Assembly (NCBI GenBank): GCA_043228905.1
Contig: JBHGNT010000012.1
Coordinates: 20,026,001 to 20,090,000, forward strand
DNA length: 64,000 nucleotides
Direction: 5' to 3'
Origin: Azolla caroliniana
Lineage: Eukaryota > Polypodiophyta
Every line of letters begins with the position of its first letter. Positions within the stretch are counted from its first letter, which is position 1. Positions 1 to 10,139 of the stretch are shown one piece after another. Under the pieces are notes generated by a model. That model was not told the DNA's origin, searched no databases, and worked only from the letters and a program-made list of their open reading frames with translations. Made by a program: the position numbers and the translations under genes.

Positions 1-284
1 CAACCTCTCTCCAAAGTCCTGTACCATAAGCCACCATATCCATTTTTATTAACTGAGACCCCTTGTATGGGTCATCACAAACCAACCTCTATCCACTATA
101 TATTCCCGATGACCAACCAATACAAACCAACCAATACTTTGCAGCAGCCAAGATGGCTAGTAGATCGCTATGGACTTCTGGACAAGCATATGTGTAACTA
201 TATCATAAAATTCAGGCTAGAGATAGGTCACTATGTAGAATGACTGAAAGCAGCAGGAGATAGGAAAGCTAGTATGTTGGTTTG

Positions 285-1185
285 TACCTCAAGAACTCAA
301 AAATAATTTGGAAATGAGGTATTAGTTCACTATTCTCCATATGTGCAAAAACTCAATTGAACGAAGACAATGTGGCATCTTCAGACAACCAGCTGTCATC
401 AAGACTCCGCGTGTTTTTTTTTTGTTTGAACATATGATTCCGCATATTCCAATTGAACCATAGCCCCCAATACCTCAAGAACTCAAAAATAATTTGGAAA
501 TGAGGTATTGGTTCACTATTCTCCATATGTGCAAAAACTCAATTGAATGAAGACAATGTGGTATCTTCAGACAACCAGCTGTCATCAAGACTCAGTGCGT
601 TTTTTTTTGTTTGAACATATGATTCCGCATATTCCTATTGAACCATAGCCCTCAATACCTCAAGAACTCAAAAATAATTTGGAAATGAGGCATTGGTTCA
701 CTATTCTCCATATGTGCAAAAACTCAATTGAACGAAGACAATGTGGCGGCATCTTCAGACAACCAGCTGTCATCAAGACTCAGCGTGTGTTTTTTTGTTT
801 GAACATATGATTCCACATATTCCTATTGAACCATAGCCCTCAATACCTCAAGAACTCAAAAATAATTTGGAAATGAGGCATTGGTTCACTATTCTCCATA
901 TGTGCAAAAACTCAATTGAACGAAGACAATGTGGCGGCATCTTCAGACAACCAGCTGTCATCAAGACTCAGCATGTTTTTTTTGTTTGAACATATGATTC
1001 CGCATATTCCTAATGAACCATAGCCCTCAATCAAGAACTCAAAAATAATTTGGAAATGAGTCATTGTTTCACTATTCTCCATATGTGCAAAAACTCAATT
1101 GAACGAAGACAATGTGGCATCTTCAGACAACCACCTGTGATCAAGACTCACCGTGTTTTTTTTTTTGTTTGAACATAAGTACATG
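285..1185. repeat. Five-copy tandem repeat, unit about 186 bp
   Basis: Five successive units begin at about 285, 471, 656, 844 and 1031 (the last lacks its first few bases). Each has the same order of blocks: a segment with AAAATAATTTGGAAATGAG, a segment with CATATGTGCAAAAACTCAA, a T-run of 8-10, then GAACATATGATTCC. Copies differ by point changes and by T-run length. The array lies immediately downstream of the splice donor of the minus-strand TFIIIC-like exon, so it should sit in that gene's first intron. Positions 1-284 hold no recognisable gene. Confidence 0.95.
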
Positions 1186-1264
1186 AAGCCCAAATTCCCT
1201 AATTGTAAGAGGAAACGTAAGGACTACGTATACTGGAGAGAAAGAAAGAAAATGGAAATCTTAC

Positions 1265-1666
1265 CAAGATAGTGATGAGTTGAGAGGTAGCCACAGCGAT
1301 GAGGTTGTCCTCCGACCACTTGATGGCGTTAGGGTAAGAAGCAGCACCGACGAGATGAGCAGAGAAAGCAGCGAGGGGACCTCCGGCGTCATCGTCTTCT
1401 TCTTCCACGGTCCGGTCTTCCTTCAAAGAAACGCGAAGTTCTCCTTCGCCGTCCACCTCGTCCTCTTCTTCTTCCTCTTTTTCTTCTTCATCTGCAACTG
1501 CATCTGCATCTCCATCTGCATATCCTTCTGCCTCTTCTTCTTCATCGTTTTCTTCTTCTTCGGCCCGCGCGCAAAAGCTATCAATTCCGGGTCCGCCATG
1601 GCCGCGTCTGCGTCTGCGGCTGCGGCTGCTCTCGCTTTCGTCTGATTGTCGACGCTTTGGCGCCAT
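1265..1666 (-). CDS. TFIIIC-90/WD40-like protein, first exon only (gene continues off left edge)
   Basis: The exon encodes 134 residues from ATG at 1666 to a GTAAGA donor at 1264-1259, ending in phase 0. The last third (LVGAASYPNAIKWSEDNLIA, then VATSQLITIL) resembles the start of the first WD40 blade in plant TFIIIC 90-kDa-subunit-like WD40 proteins (Arabidopsis At3g49400 type, from memory), where an intron follows the same ITIL-like strand. That family belongs to the pol III initiation factor TFIIIC. The N-terminus is an extension: an Arg-rich basic patch near residues 15-21 that could be a nuclear signal, then a long Glu/Asp-rich stretch (about residues 36-95). No second exon is visible between 1 and 1258, where the tandem repeat lies, so the gene either continues to the left or is truncated. 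The family call rests on about 40 residues. Confidence 0.6.
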
Positions 1667-1675
1667 GGAAGCTCG

Positions 1676-1751
<76 letters not shown>

Positions 1752-1782
1752 GTCTCTCTCTGTCTCTCTCTGTCTCTCGTTC
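1676..1782. repeat. (CT)n/(CTGT)n microsatellite
   Basis: A pyrimidine dinucleotide run with CTGT interruptions lies just upstream of the TFIIIC-like start codon. On that gene's strand it is a GA-rich tract in the presumed 5' leader or core promoter. Reading frames across it give only Arg/Glu or Ser/Leu repeats and are not genes. Confidence 0.9.
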
Positions 1783-1842
1783 CACAGGTCGCAGGTTCGA
1801 ATCCTGAATGTGTACACTACTAATACTTGTGTGTCTCTTTAG

Positions 1843-3015
1843 TTAAAGAGTTAAATTTAGGAATCCTCCTCCATATCAAATTGGCCCCCCTTCTTCATCT
1901 TTTTTATCACTGTTTTTAGAGCTTCTTCCTCCTGTAGACCTACCCTATATTTGACCTCCCGAAGACGATAATAAAATCTACCTATCCATGCATTGGCCCA
2001 CACCATGTGCCAATCAATCCTTCCGCTCTTCGTTCAGGCGACGAAAAGTAAACGTTTCCCAAACGGGCGAGAACCCGTCTCGGTTGCTCCTGCCCACTCG
2101 TGCCACGACTCCGAACATGTGGGCATTGGTGTGTGGAATTGCTCGATCTTATTGACTAGCATAACCATGGATTTTGAGTGTTTGAGCATGAAGTACGAGG
2201 AAAGGCACATGTGCATTTCCCCAATGTGCATGATTCTAATGTTTAACACGATTGTGGGTCCAAGACATGTATGAGGATAGTCATCGATTAGGTTGAACCT
2301 AATATTGGGATGACATCTACAATGACAATGCTCCTAATTTGTTGATGTTTATGCTTGGAAGAACTCGAACAGAAGGTCATTTTAACATTATAGCTCATTG
2401 AACCTAAAGTCTACTCACATCTTGAGTTCCTTAACTTAGTTCTTTTTGTCCTTTCATCTCGTTGGACTCCAATTATCCCATTTTTTACATCACCGTCGAG
2501 TGTTTCGTGTTCTATAGTTAAAGTGCAACATGTGCTTTTCAATTAACGATAAGAGGATGGAAGTTGCATTCGTCAAAGCTTGACATTTTGAAGACTAACG
2601 TGTGCCTAAATTTAGGTTGAGTTAACTAGAAGACCACATAGAAGGTGTGCAAGTTCATATTCAATGCTCAAAGAATAACGCGTATTTGTTTATGTCTAAT
2701 TAATCGAGTTGTGTGTACTCAAGTTTGATACTAAAACGAAAACTCTTATTTAAATTTTAGATATAGGTCCTCTATATGTTTAGCTTTAGAAGAATACAAT
2801 GTAGAAGTTGGATGCTTTCAATTTCAATATTCAAAGATACTTGCGTGTTCAAACATTAATGTTTAAAGACTATTAGATGTTTAGATTGACAAGCGGAGGA
2901 TATCAATGATGTGTGTTGTTTGAGTCCAATATTTGAAAAATAATTAATGTCTAGCTTTAGATTAAGTTAATTTACTCATTAACAATCAAGTTTGATGCTT
3001 GAAGAGTAACACATG
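1843..3015. other. Intergenic, no gene seen
   Basis: AT-rich sequence. Short open frames near 1993-2274 on both strands show no recognisable domain, and none is supported as a gene. Confidence 0.6.
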
Positions 3016-3733
3016 TTACATGTACTTCAAGGGTAATAATTTCCCAAATGAAGGTCGCAGCCGAACAAGAGCCCAAGCACTCTGCAGAAGTGGCTCGTGA
3101 CCCACGATGGCTGAAAGCAATTGACCCAAGCCTTCGTCACAGGCTTGAGGGGGAGGAATCGAAAGAACCGAAATTGCCACGACGCAGAAGCTAACACCGA
3201 AAGTCACACAGAAGCCGACATTGAAAGCAGGACAATGCCGAAAGCAAACCAGATGTTGGACGCCTCACACTTGAGCTTGAGGGGGCGTGTTGAGAGATCA
3301 AGCTCAACGTAGTTTAGTTAGTTAGTCAACCATGTAACTTCGTAGTTACTTAGATAGAATCTAGTTAGAAGTGTTGACTATAACGCCTTAAATAAGACCT
3401 TTTACTTAAGTGGGATATTCTAGATCCTCCACTCCTAAGTACATTTAATATAAGAGTCAAGACTTACACCTTTGTACCTATATTCTCCTTACACATGTGC
3501 ACCCTTGCACATGAGATCTATATATACCTCATTATAGGTATTTTTGTATTTGATGATGATGTTGCTAATTTAATATAGAGTTTATCATCCCCCATCTTGT
3601 GTTCTTCATAAGTGTATCTCCCTCTCCCTCTCCCTCTCACACACATACACACACATATCACATAATCTTCCGCTTAGCTTAATCACATAATTAGGTACTA
3701 ATTAACCCTTGTTTAATTACCTATTTCTTAACA
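3016..3733 (+). mobile_element. Copia-type 3' end: decayed internal end, polypurine tract and LTR
   Basis: A polypurine tract (TTGAGGGGGCG, 3277-3287) is followed by an LTR-like segment opening TGTTGAG at 3288 and closing in ...TTAACA at 3733, about 446 bp. TG...CA-type ends after a purine tract are the normal 3' LTR boundary of plant Copia elements. The 270 bp before it have no intact frame and look like a decayed polyprotein end. No matching 5' LTR is visible, so this is a remnant. The LTR end points are inferred from terminal motifs only. Confidence 0.6.
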
Positions 3734-3887
3734 GACCAAGTTGCATAGTTGTGTATGTCAAGCTTCTCTATCGGAAGCGAACTTGCCATACTTCTGTCCA
3801 TCTTTCGTTCTTTACCGGATGTTAGGGTTTGTCTTCAGTAATCGCTTATCGGCTGCAGAGGTTCTCAGCCCTCGCACTCTAATACCA

Positions 3888-4193
3888 TGTGAAAGTAAAC
3901 ACGTGGAAGCTTATGACAAACTGGTTCCACTGGATAACAACAGAGAGAGTGCATGTTTAATGGAAACCTTGCAAGACGCAGAGAGAGAGAGAGAGAGTAG
4001 AACCAAAAAACTAAATTCAAGATAATAACACTCTGTACATACAATGTGCTCAGTGAGGACTTTTATACAAGTCCTTAAAAGGACTGATAGAAGTACTGAC
4101 AAGTACTTCAATGCTCATAGGAGCGACTGACAAGTACTTCAATGCCCACGTACTAGGCTATATTCGTAGGCCTCTAATGGCCTACCAGTTACA
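3888..4193 (-). mobile_element. Copia-type LTR (minus), with adjacent primer-binding site
   Basis: Read on the minus strand, an LTR of about 306 bp starts TGTAAC at 4193 and ends ...TTCACA at 3888. It is followed at 3887-3876 by TGGTATTAGAGT, close to the initiator-methionine tRNA complement used as primer site by plant Copia elements. About 150 bp of possible leader follow (3875-3734). Its 4193 edge abuts the interrupted gag at 4194-4458, so this element probably inserted into, or recombined with, that older one. Confidence 0.6.
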
Positions 4194-4458
4194 ATCGGGT
4201 CCGTCTCTCTGATCCGGCTCTTGGTTTTGGATACCGATCTGGTTGAGCTTGTCCGCTCAACACTTGGCCGAAAAGGTATTGGTGCATCTTGTATTCCCAA
4301 GATGCAAAGTTCGATCTATTGAGTTTCTCGATAGGAAAAGCGCTTCCCATCTGAGTGTTTATGGTGTCATTTTCTTCTTTGTTGTTGAACCTGTTTTGTT
4401 TTACTGTCAGTGTGTGACACAACACTGTTGCACGAGTTTTGATTAGATTACCACACAC
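4194..4458 (-). pseudogene. Copia gag N-terminal fragment
   Basis: The minus-strand frame contains IEKLNRSNFASWEYKMHQYL, the conserved opening of plant Copia gag (the L-N-x-x-N-[FY]-x-x-W-x-x-x-[MF] block). It begins directly after the primer site that follows the LTR at 4469-4759, so it is the 5' end of that element. The frame is lost at about 4193, where another LTR begins, and no later gag or pol is present. Confidence 0.75.
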
Positions 4459-4468
4459 TTTGATACCA

Positions 4469-4759
4469 TGTAAAGGAATGGATAGTGTAGATGATCTTGT
4501 GCAGCGGAATAAAATTGTGTGTGTGTGTGTGTGTGTAAGACAGAGAGAGAAAGAGAGAGTTTAGATTGACAAAGAACAAGAAGCTATATTAGCAAAACTT
4601 GAAAGTACATCCAACAATTACTTGGTTACAAAAGAGTTGGTTTAAATACCAACTAACTTAGGGCAACTGCCATTTCTACTATTTACAAAACTAGCCTAAA
4701 CCTAGAGTGTCCATTTGTGAAAGTCATTCCATTGGGGAAGTTGGGTTCGACTCTCAACA
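4469..4759 (-). mobile_element. Copia LTR (5' LTR of a minus-strand element)
   Basis: A 291-bp LTR reads TGTTGAGAGTCG... to ...CTTTACA on the minus strand. TGGTATCAAAGTG (primer site) follows at 4468-4456, then gag. It is the same family as the LTR at 45284-45587: both share the stretch around TTGGTTTAAATACCAACTAA and the block ending CTATTTACAAAACTAGCC. A (GT)n microsatellite and a GA-rich run lie inside it at about 4508-4560. Confidence 0.85.
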
Positions 4760-7700
4760 ATTATAAATCTTTCCTTAGTATGTTAATGTTTTCATATATA
4801 CAATTTACATTTCTATGGTTGTCCCCTTTCCCTCCTTTTTCTATTCTTAACCTTTGGCCACATCACAACAACGTAGGCATCAATGAAACACTAAAAAAAA
4901 GGGGCTAAATGGCTACCCAATGTGAAAGAGACCAAACTTCCTTGTAAAAGCTATAAAAGTAACTTTTGGTGAATTTTGTAGTGCATCCCTTTTGAGTTTT
5001 CTCTCCTCGTATAACCTAAACTTGAGCTCTCTCTTCTCACACCTTAGTCTTTCACTTGAGTGAGTAGATTTAAGCGCTAATTGGTTATACCTTAATCACT
5101 CCTCTGTTTTTATGTGTTTGTCAACTCGCATATTAATTGAGACAAGGTCACCATTAACACATATATTGTCTGTCTTACTTATATGTGTGTATGTATACTT
5201 TTTAAACTTTTATTAAGACTTTATTAACATGAGTAAGTGTGAGTGAGATTTCATGAGAATAGGGTTATGACTAGAGGCTCAAGAGTGATTGATTGGTGAC
5301 CACTCTTGTCCAGTTCACTACCAGTAGTGTATATGGCAATCCTAATCCTTTGGCTCACAACATCAACTTGGAATAGAAAATAGAGAAAAGATAGAGAAAG
5401 AGGACAAATACAGAATGTGTATGTATCAATATGAAAACAATTACTGAGGTCCTCCACACATAAATATGACAACACTTACCTGTAGCATAAATAAAGGGGA
5501 AAAAGCTCAAAATGACATAAGGTGCAAGTTATGCAAGTTGAAAACTGTGGAGATAACACACTTGACTACTTTATGTGAATTGGTAAAGTGATAACACACT
5601 CAAAGATATCCCACACTCTAGATTTGAAAATTACAATTCATACCCTTGTTCTATTCGTAATTATCCCACAAGTACTCACCATAAGATTATGAAAAACTAT
5701 GGAAAACCTATCTCATGATCAGTTATGTCTTATGAAGAAGCATATGCACACGCCCTTCAACTCTAGACACATCACCCACCCCATCTTGACACTTCTCTAG
5801 CTCCCGGTTGGGAGGACTATTTGCTACCATGATGCCTATCTATTGCCACCATTGCATCACCACATTACTTCCCATGTTGCACCCCACACATTCTGATACC
5901 CTCTGAGGGCCCAATCTTCCCCCAATGAATCTCCCTTCACACACACCACATCACGATACCGCAATAAAATTGCATTCATTATGCTCATCCATTGTGTATC
6001 TCGTGGACAATACATCATGAATGATACATAATGGTCACCATATGTATCTCATTGATTATAAAGTATGTTTTTGACAGTGGTATTCAAGTCCAATTGTCAA
6101 TAAATGAGGACACAATCAAGAGAGGTAAGGTCTATTATCAGGAGAAGGAGATTTTATATAGGTTCCTCTCTTATTCAAGTATTACCTACTTAGCTAAACG
6201 AGTCATCTCAATAATGCTAAAATATCAAACGCTTAAGAGTCATACATGACTACCAAAAAATCAAGCAACAAAATGTTCAATTTAAGTGAAGAGGGGAACA
6301 TTATATTATTGCATGGTAACAACACATTAAATTTTATCTTTGTTGTCGTCATGTTTGTTACAAATATTTATATCAAGGTTCTTGTTGCCTAGGGCGGCAT
6401 GTAACGGTCATTTGCCCTATGATAGTAAATGATCATCCTCTAATAAATATCATGTGACACATAATTAGGTCCTTGCATTGAGCTTATGTTTGGGTACTTT
6501 TTTTGTTTATAATTATTTACCAAGTTTTATGTCCCTAGTGGGAAAGCCAACAATAGTTAGTCCATAATAAACAAATTATCACATTATTAAGTCTTACATT
6601 TGATTGATTTCTTATTTGTGCTATATAATCATATGTAAATATTTAACCAAATGAAAGGATTAGCACCAAGAAAAATGTAAATTAAACTCTATTATATGCT
6701 ACTTAACAACGGTGTTTAAATCAAATGGAAACGACAAGTGGTACATTGAACAAAAAGGGCACATAGTAGATCACAAAATAATACCTTGCATAACACGTTT
6801 GAGTAATTTTTCGCTTCATCTTCCTTGCATGATTTTCATGCATTTAACAAGCATACAATTGTATACAATTGTCAAGTGGATTTGTGTACAATATATCCTT
6901 TCTTTTTCCTTTGATTTCCGTACATCACATGAACAACATTGGTAATATCTTACAATGTTGTGAAATATAGTAATATCCAACATTCTTTATGATTGCATGA
7001 AGAATTGAATGTGTTTGGCTAATGCATTATGTAAATTCTTCTTTTCGTATTTACACAATGCACCTTTTGTAGAGAGGAAATATCGTCCTATCAACTTTTG
7101 ATCACCTCTTTATACGGCGTATAGATGTGCACCTTTTGAGACAAGGCAAATTAACGAAAGGTTTTCTAACCTTATTATGTTTTACAACATGAGCTTTTGA
7201 TATTGTTTCAAATTGATTCACGGGCTTAGAGAATGACAAAAGGAATGATTCGATGTAACTCAATTGGTAGCCTTTAGTGAAGAAAAGTAGGAGTTCCTAC
7301 ATCTGTGTCAGTGCACTTCTTACATCATAATTGAGAAAACTTGTCAAATGGCAAGCGCCAAATATTGTTTTGCCAAATAAGAATAGTGTTGTGGGAACTT
7401 TATGAAAGAAAGCCACGATTTTCATGGCAAAAACTTTGACAATTTAGATTATGCGAAAGAAACAAATACATTGAATTTATTTAAAATTACCATGCACATT
7501 TGTGAAGGACTTCAATTTCAATTTAATAATTTTACTTGATTGGATAGGATGGTTCACATGGCAAGAGTCCACTTAAAGTAGTGTCCTTTATATCTTCATG
7601 CTTTTGGCATTATTCATGGAAAAAGAACCACTCGAGTGTATCCAATGTTTGCCACCATGTTGTTATTTCCTAAAAAGCGCTCTTTAAACCTGTAAACTTT

Positions 7701-8597
7701 TAGATATGCGGGGAATACAAAATATTTTGTAGATAGAAAATCAATGGATTGTCGTATCTATAATGAAGGGCTTCTAAATTGATTGTGCATGGGGATATGA
7801 CATTTTGTATGAAACACATGGCATGCTCTCATAATCAACGTAATTTCAATTATAGTAGCTTACGGATAGATCTAACTAATTAGATACAAGGAATGACTCA
7901 TATGTGTGAGTGAACAACTAATCACTTGTAATAGTAATAGATATAAATGACTCTTTAAGTGCATCACTTCATACATGTAAATAGAGTTAACCTAGCCACA
8001 ATTCTTAATACAAATGCATTCACTACTAACATTCGTTGGGTGTGTATCATATTGATAGATTGAATGATTAGTTGAGTATATACCTATATAGAACAAGAGA
8101 TTGTAGAATGGTTGTGGCCATGGCCAAGGACAAGGTTATGGATGGAGAGGAGAATATATATGTGGTGTGTCACATAATTTAATGATCGAGGTAGCACACA
8201 TATATCTATAAGTAGTTGTGTTGTCGCTAAAGCAAGAATTCCAATTGATGAATAAGGCTACTTGATTGAAAAGTAAAAAAGCAACCTAAAATGTTTGGTT
8301 GGTAGTTTAAGAAGGTACAACATTGATTGGCGTTTATTGCTCGGCTTGCCAAAAGGGTAAAAGTTAATTAGCTCTAGCACACAATCTACTTGTAACATCA
8401 ACACCCCCAAAGTAGATAGGAATTCATGAATGAATGGCATTACTACCAATTTGGGGAAATAAGGTGAAGTGCAAAAGAACACTAATGGAATACCTATGTG
8501 CAAAGCTTAGCAAGTTGCAAATGAAAAACTAAGCTCCATCTATAGATTTATCCTTCCATAACACATGGTCAAATGAAGATGTGCATTAATGCTTTGA
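4760..8597. other. Long intergenic AT-rich stretch, no gene seen
   Basis: About 3.8 kb with no frame carrying a recognisable domain, no LTR pair and no clear RNA gene. Short frames near 5251-5475, 6031-6249, 6712-6945 and 8258-8503 look random. Confidence 0.6.
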
Positions 8598-8600
8598 AAC

Positions 8601-8850
8601 ATTATAACGAACATTAAATAGTAGACAAATAGAAAAGGCTTCATAAAACATCACCATCATCCTATGCATGCATATATGATCATGACATGCGAACAACGTA
8701 ACACAATGTTGTTAAACTATCATAATAAACATTATAACGAACATTAAATAGTAGATAAATAGAAAATGGTCCATAAAACATCATCGTCATCCTAGGTGTG
8801 CATATACGATCATGACCTGCGAACAACGTAACACGAGGTTGTTAAACTAT
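8601..8850. repeat. Two-copy tandem duplication, unit 130 bp
   Basis: The block from ATTATAACGAACATTAAATA to TTGTTAAACTAT occurs at 8601-8720 and again at 8731-8850, exactly 130 bp apart, with scattered substitutions. No coding content is visible. Confidence 0.95.
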
Positions 8851-9234
8851 GCATACAATTTGCCAATAGGAATATGTGAACGAAATCTAGCCACTTTCTT
8901 GACGAAGGGAAAAACGGGGTGGGCATGCCACAAAACTAGAATGCTTAAATATAGAGTTTGTGAATTTACGGACATCTTACTTATGATTTTACTCCTTGAT
9001 GAATGATGCATCCAATGGTGTATAAAGAACAAGTTTCCGTATCAACAAAAAATACATGATAATTCTAGTACATTTATCACATATAGGACCTAAAGTCATG
9101 TGTTTGAGATTGTTTAATGTTAAAAATCACGGTCGGTCTTACTCCTCGAAGTTGGGGGGGGGGGGGGGTTTCAAAGCCTCACATGAATTCATCTTATCGA
9201 TAAGTGGTACCATTCATTATCGGAGGAGACATAC

Positions 9235-9900
9235 ACTACATAAAGAAAAAGAAGAAGTAAAGGAGGGGTATCAATTGAGAATAATGAAAAGCAAAGGTTA
9301 GAGGGAGAGAAGAGGTATGTTCTTTTTTCTTTTTAAACAAGGAGGGGTATCGGTTGAGAATAATGAAAAGCAAAAGAAGAGGTATTATTATTATTATTAT
9401 TGGCAAGGGTGGGGGGTGTTAGAGGGGTAACTGAGGAGATAAAGGAAAACGAAGGAGGGGCATAAGTTGAGAATAATGAAAAGCAAAAATCCAGAAGGGA
9501 GAGAAGAGGTATTTGCTTTTTTGCCTTCTTTTTTTTTTTTAGGTGGGGGGAGGGGGGTATTTGAAGAGATAAAGGAAAAGGAAGGAGGGGGTATCAATTG
9601 AGAATAATGAAAAGCAAAAACCTCAAGAGGGAGATATAAAGGAAAAGATAAAGGAAAAGGAAGGAGGGGTATCAATTGAGAATAAAGGAAAGCAAAAACC
9701 TCAATGAGGGAGAGAAGAGGTTTTTGCTTTTTTTTGCTTCCCTTTTTATTTTGTTGGGGAGGGGGCTGGATAGAGGGGGGTAACTGAGGAGATAAAGGAA
9801 AAGTAAGGAGGGGTATCAATTGAAAATAATGAAAAGCAAAACCTTCAATGAGGGAGGGAAGAGGTTTTTGCTTTTTTTGCTTTTTTGCTTTTTTTGGGGA
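9235..9900. repeat. Degenerate minisatellite upstream of the CRK gene
   Basis: The motif GAGAATAATGAAAAGCAAA, preceded by AAGGAGGGGTAT, recurs about six times (near 9277, 9355, 9468, 9598, 9676 and 9814). Spacing varies from 77 to 137 bp, with purine runs, T-runs and an ATT triplet run between. A run of about 16 G lies at 9152-9168. A 193-codon minus-strand frame across the array encodes only repeated Phe/Leu/Pro segments and is not a gene. The array ends about 240 bp before the CRK start codon, so it occupies the presumed promoter region. Confidence 0.9.
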
Positions 9901-10139
9901 GTTTTGATTTCCTGCACGTATATATATGTAGGTATATGTATATGCTGCATTGCTGTAGCTCGTTTTCAAAAGCTTCAAATTCTTTTCTCAGAGAGTGAGA
10001 CACACACTCTCTCTGTCTCTGTCTCTGTCTCTCTCTGTCTCTCTCACGCACAAACAAATGGAATGGAATGATTCTCTCTCTCGCTTGGCTCAATAGCTAT
10101 GGATCTTCTCATCACATAGATCCTCACTGTATTCACTCA

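Noticed and set aside
1786-1806. tRNA T-arm-like GCAGGTTCGAATCCTG
   Set aside because: There is no A-box or acceptor stem at tRNA spacing, and the upstream sequence is a microsatellite. At most it is a SINE fragment.
1423-1842. Arg/Glu- and Ser/Leu-repeat frames on both strands
   Set aside because: They arise from the CT/GA microsatellite and overlap the better-supported TFIIIC-like exon.
9397-9978. 193-codon minus-strand frame
   Set aside because: It consists of repeated minisatellite-derived segments and low-complexity Pro/Phe/Lys, with no known domain.
10068-10139. Upstream in-frame ATG of the CRK gene
   Set aside because: It would mask the MGICYS lipid-anchor motif that defines the family's N-terminus.
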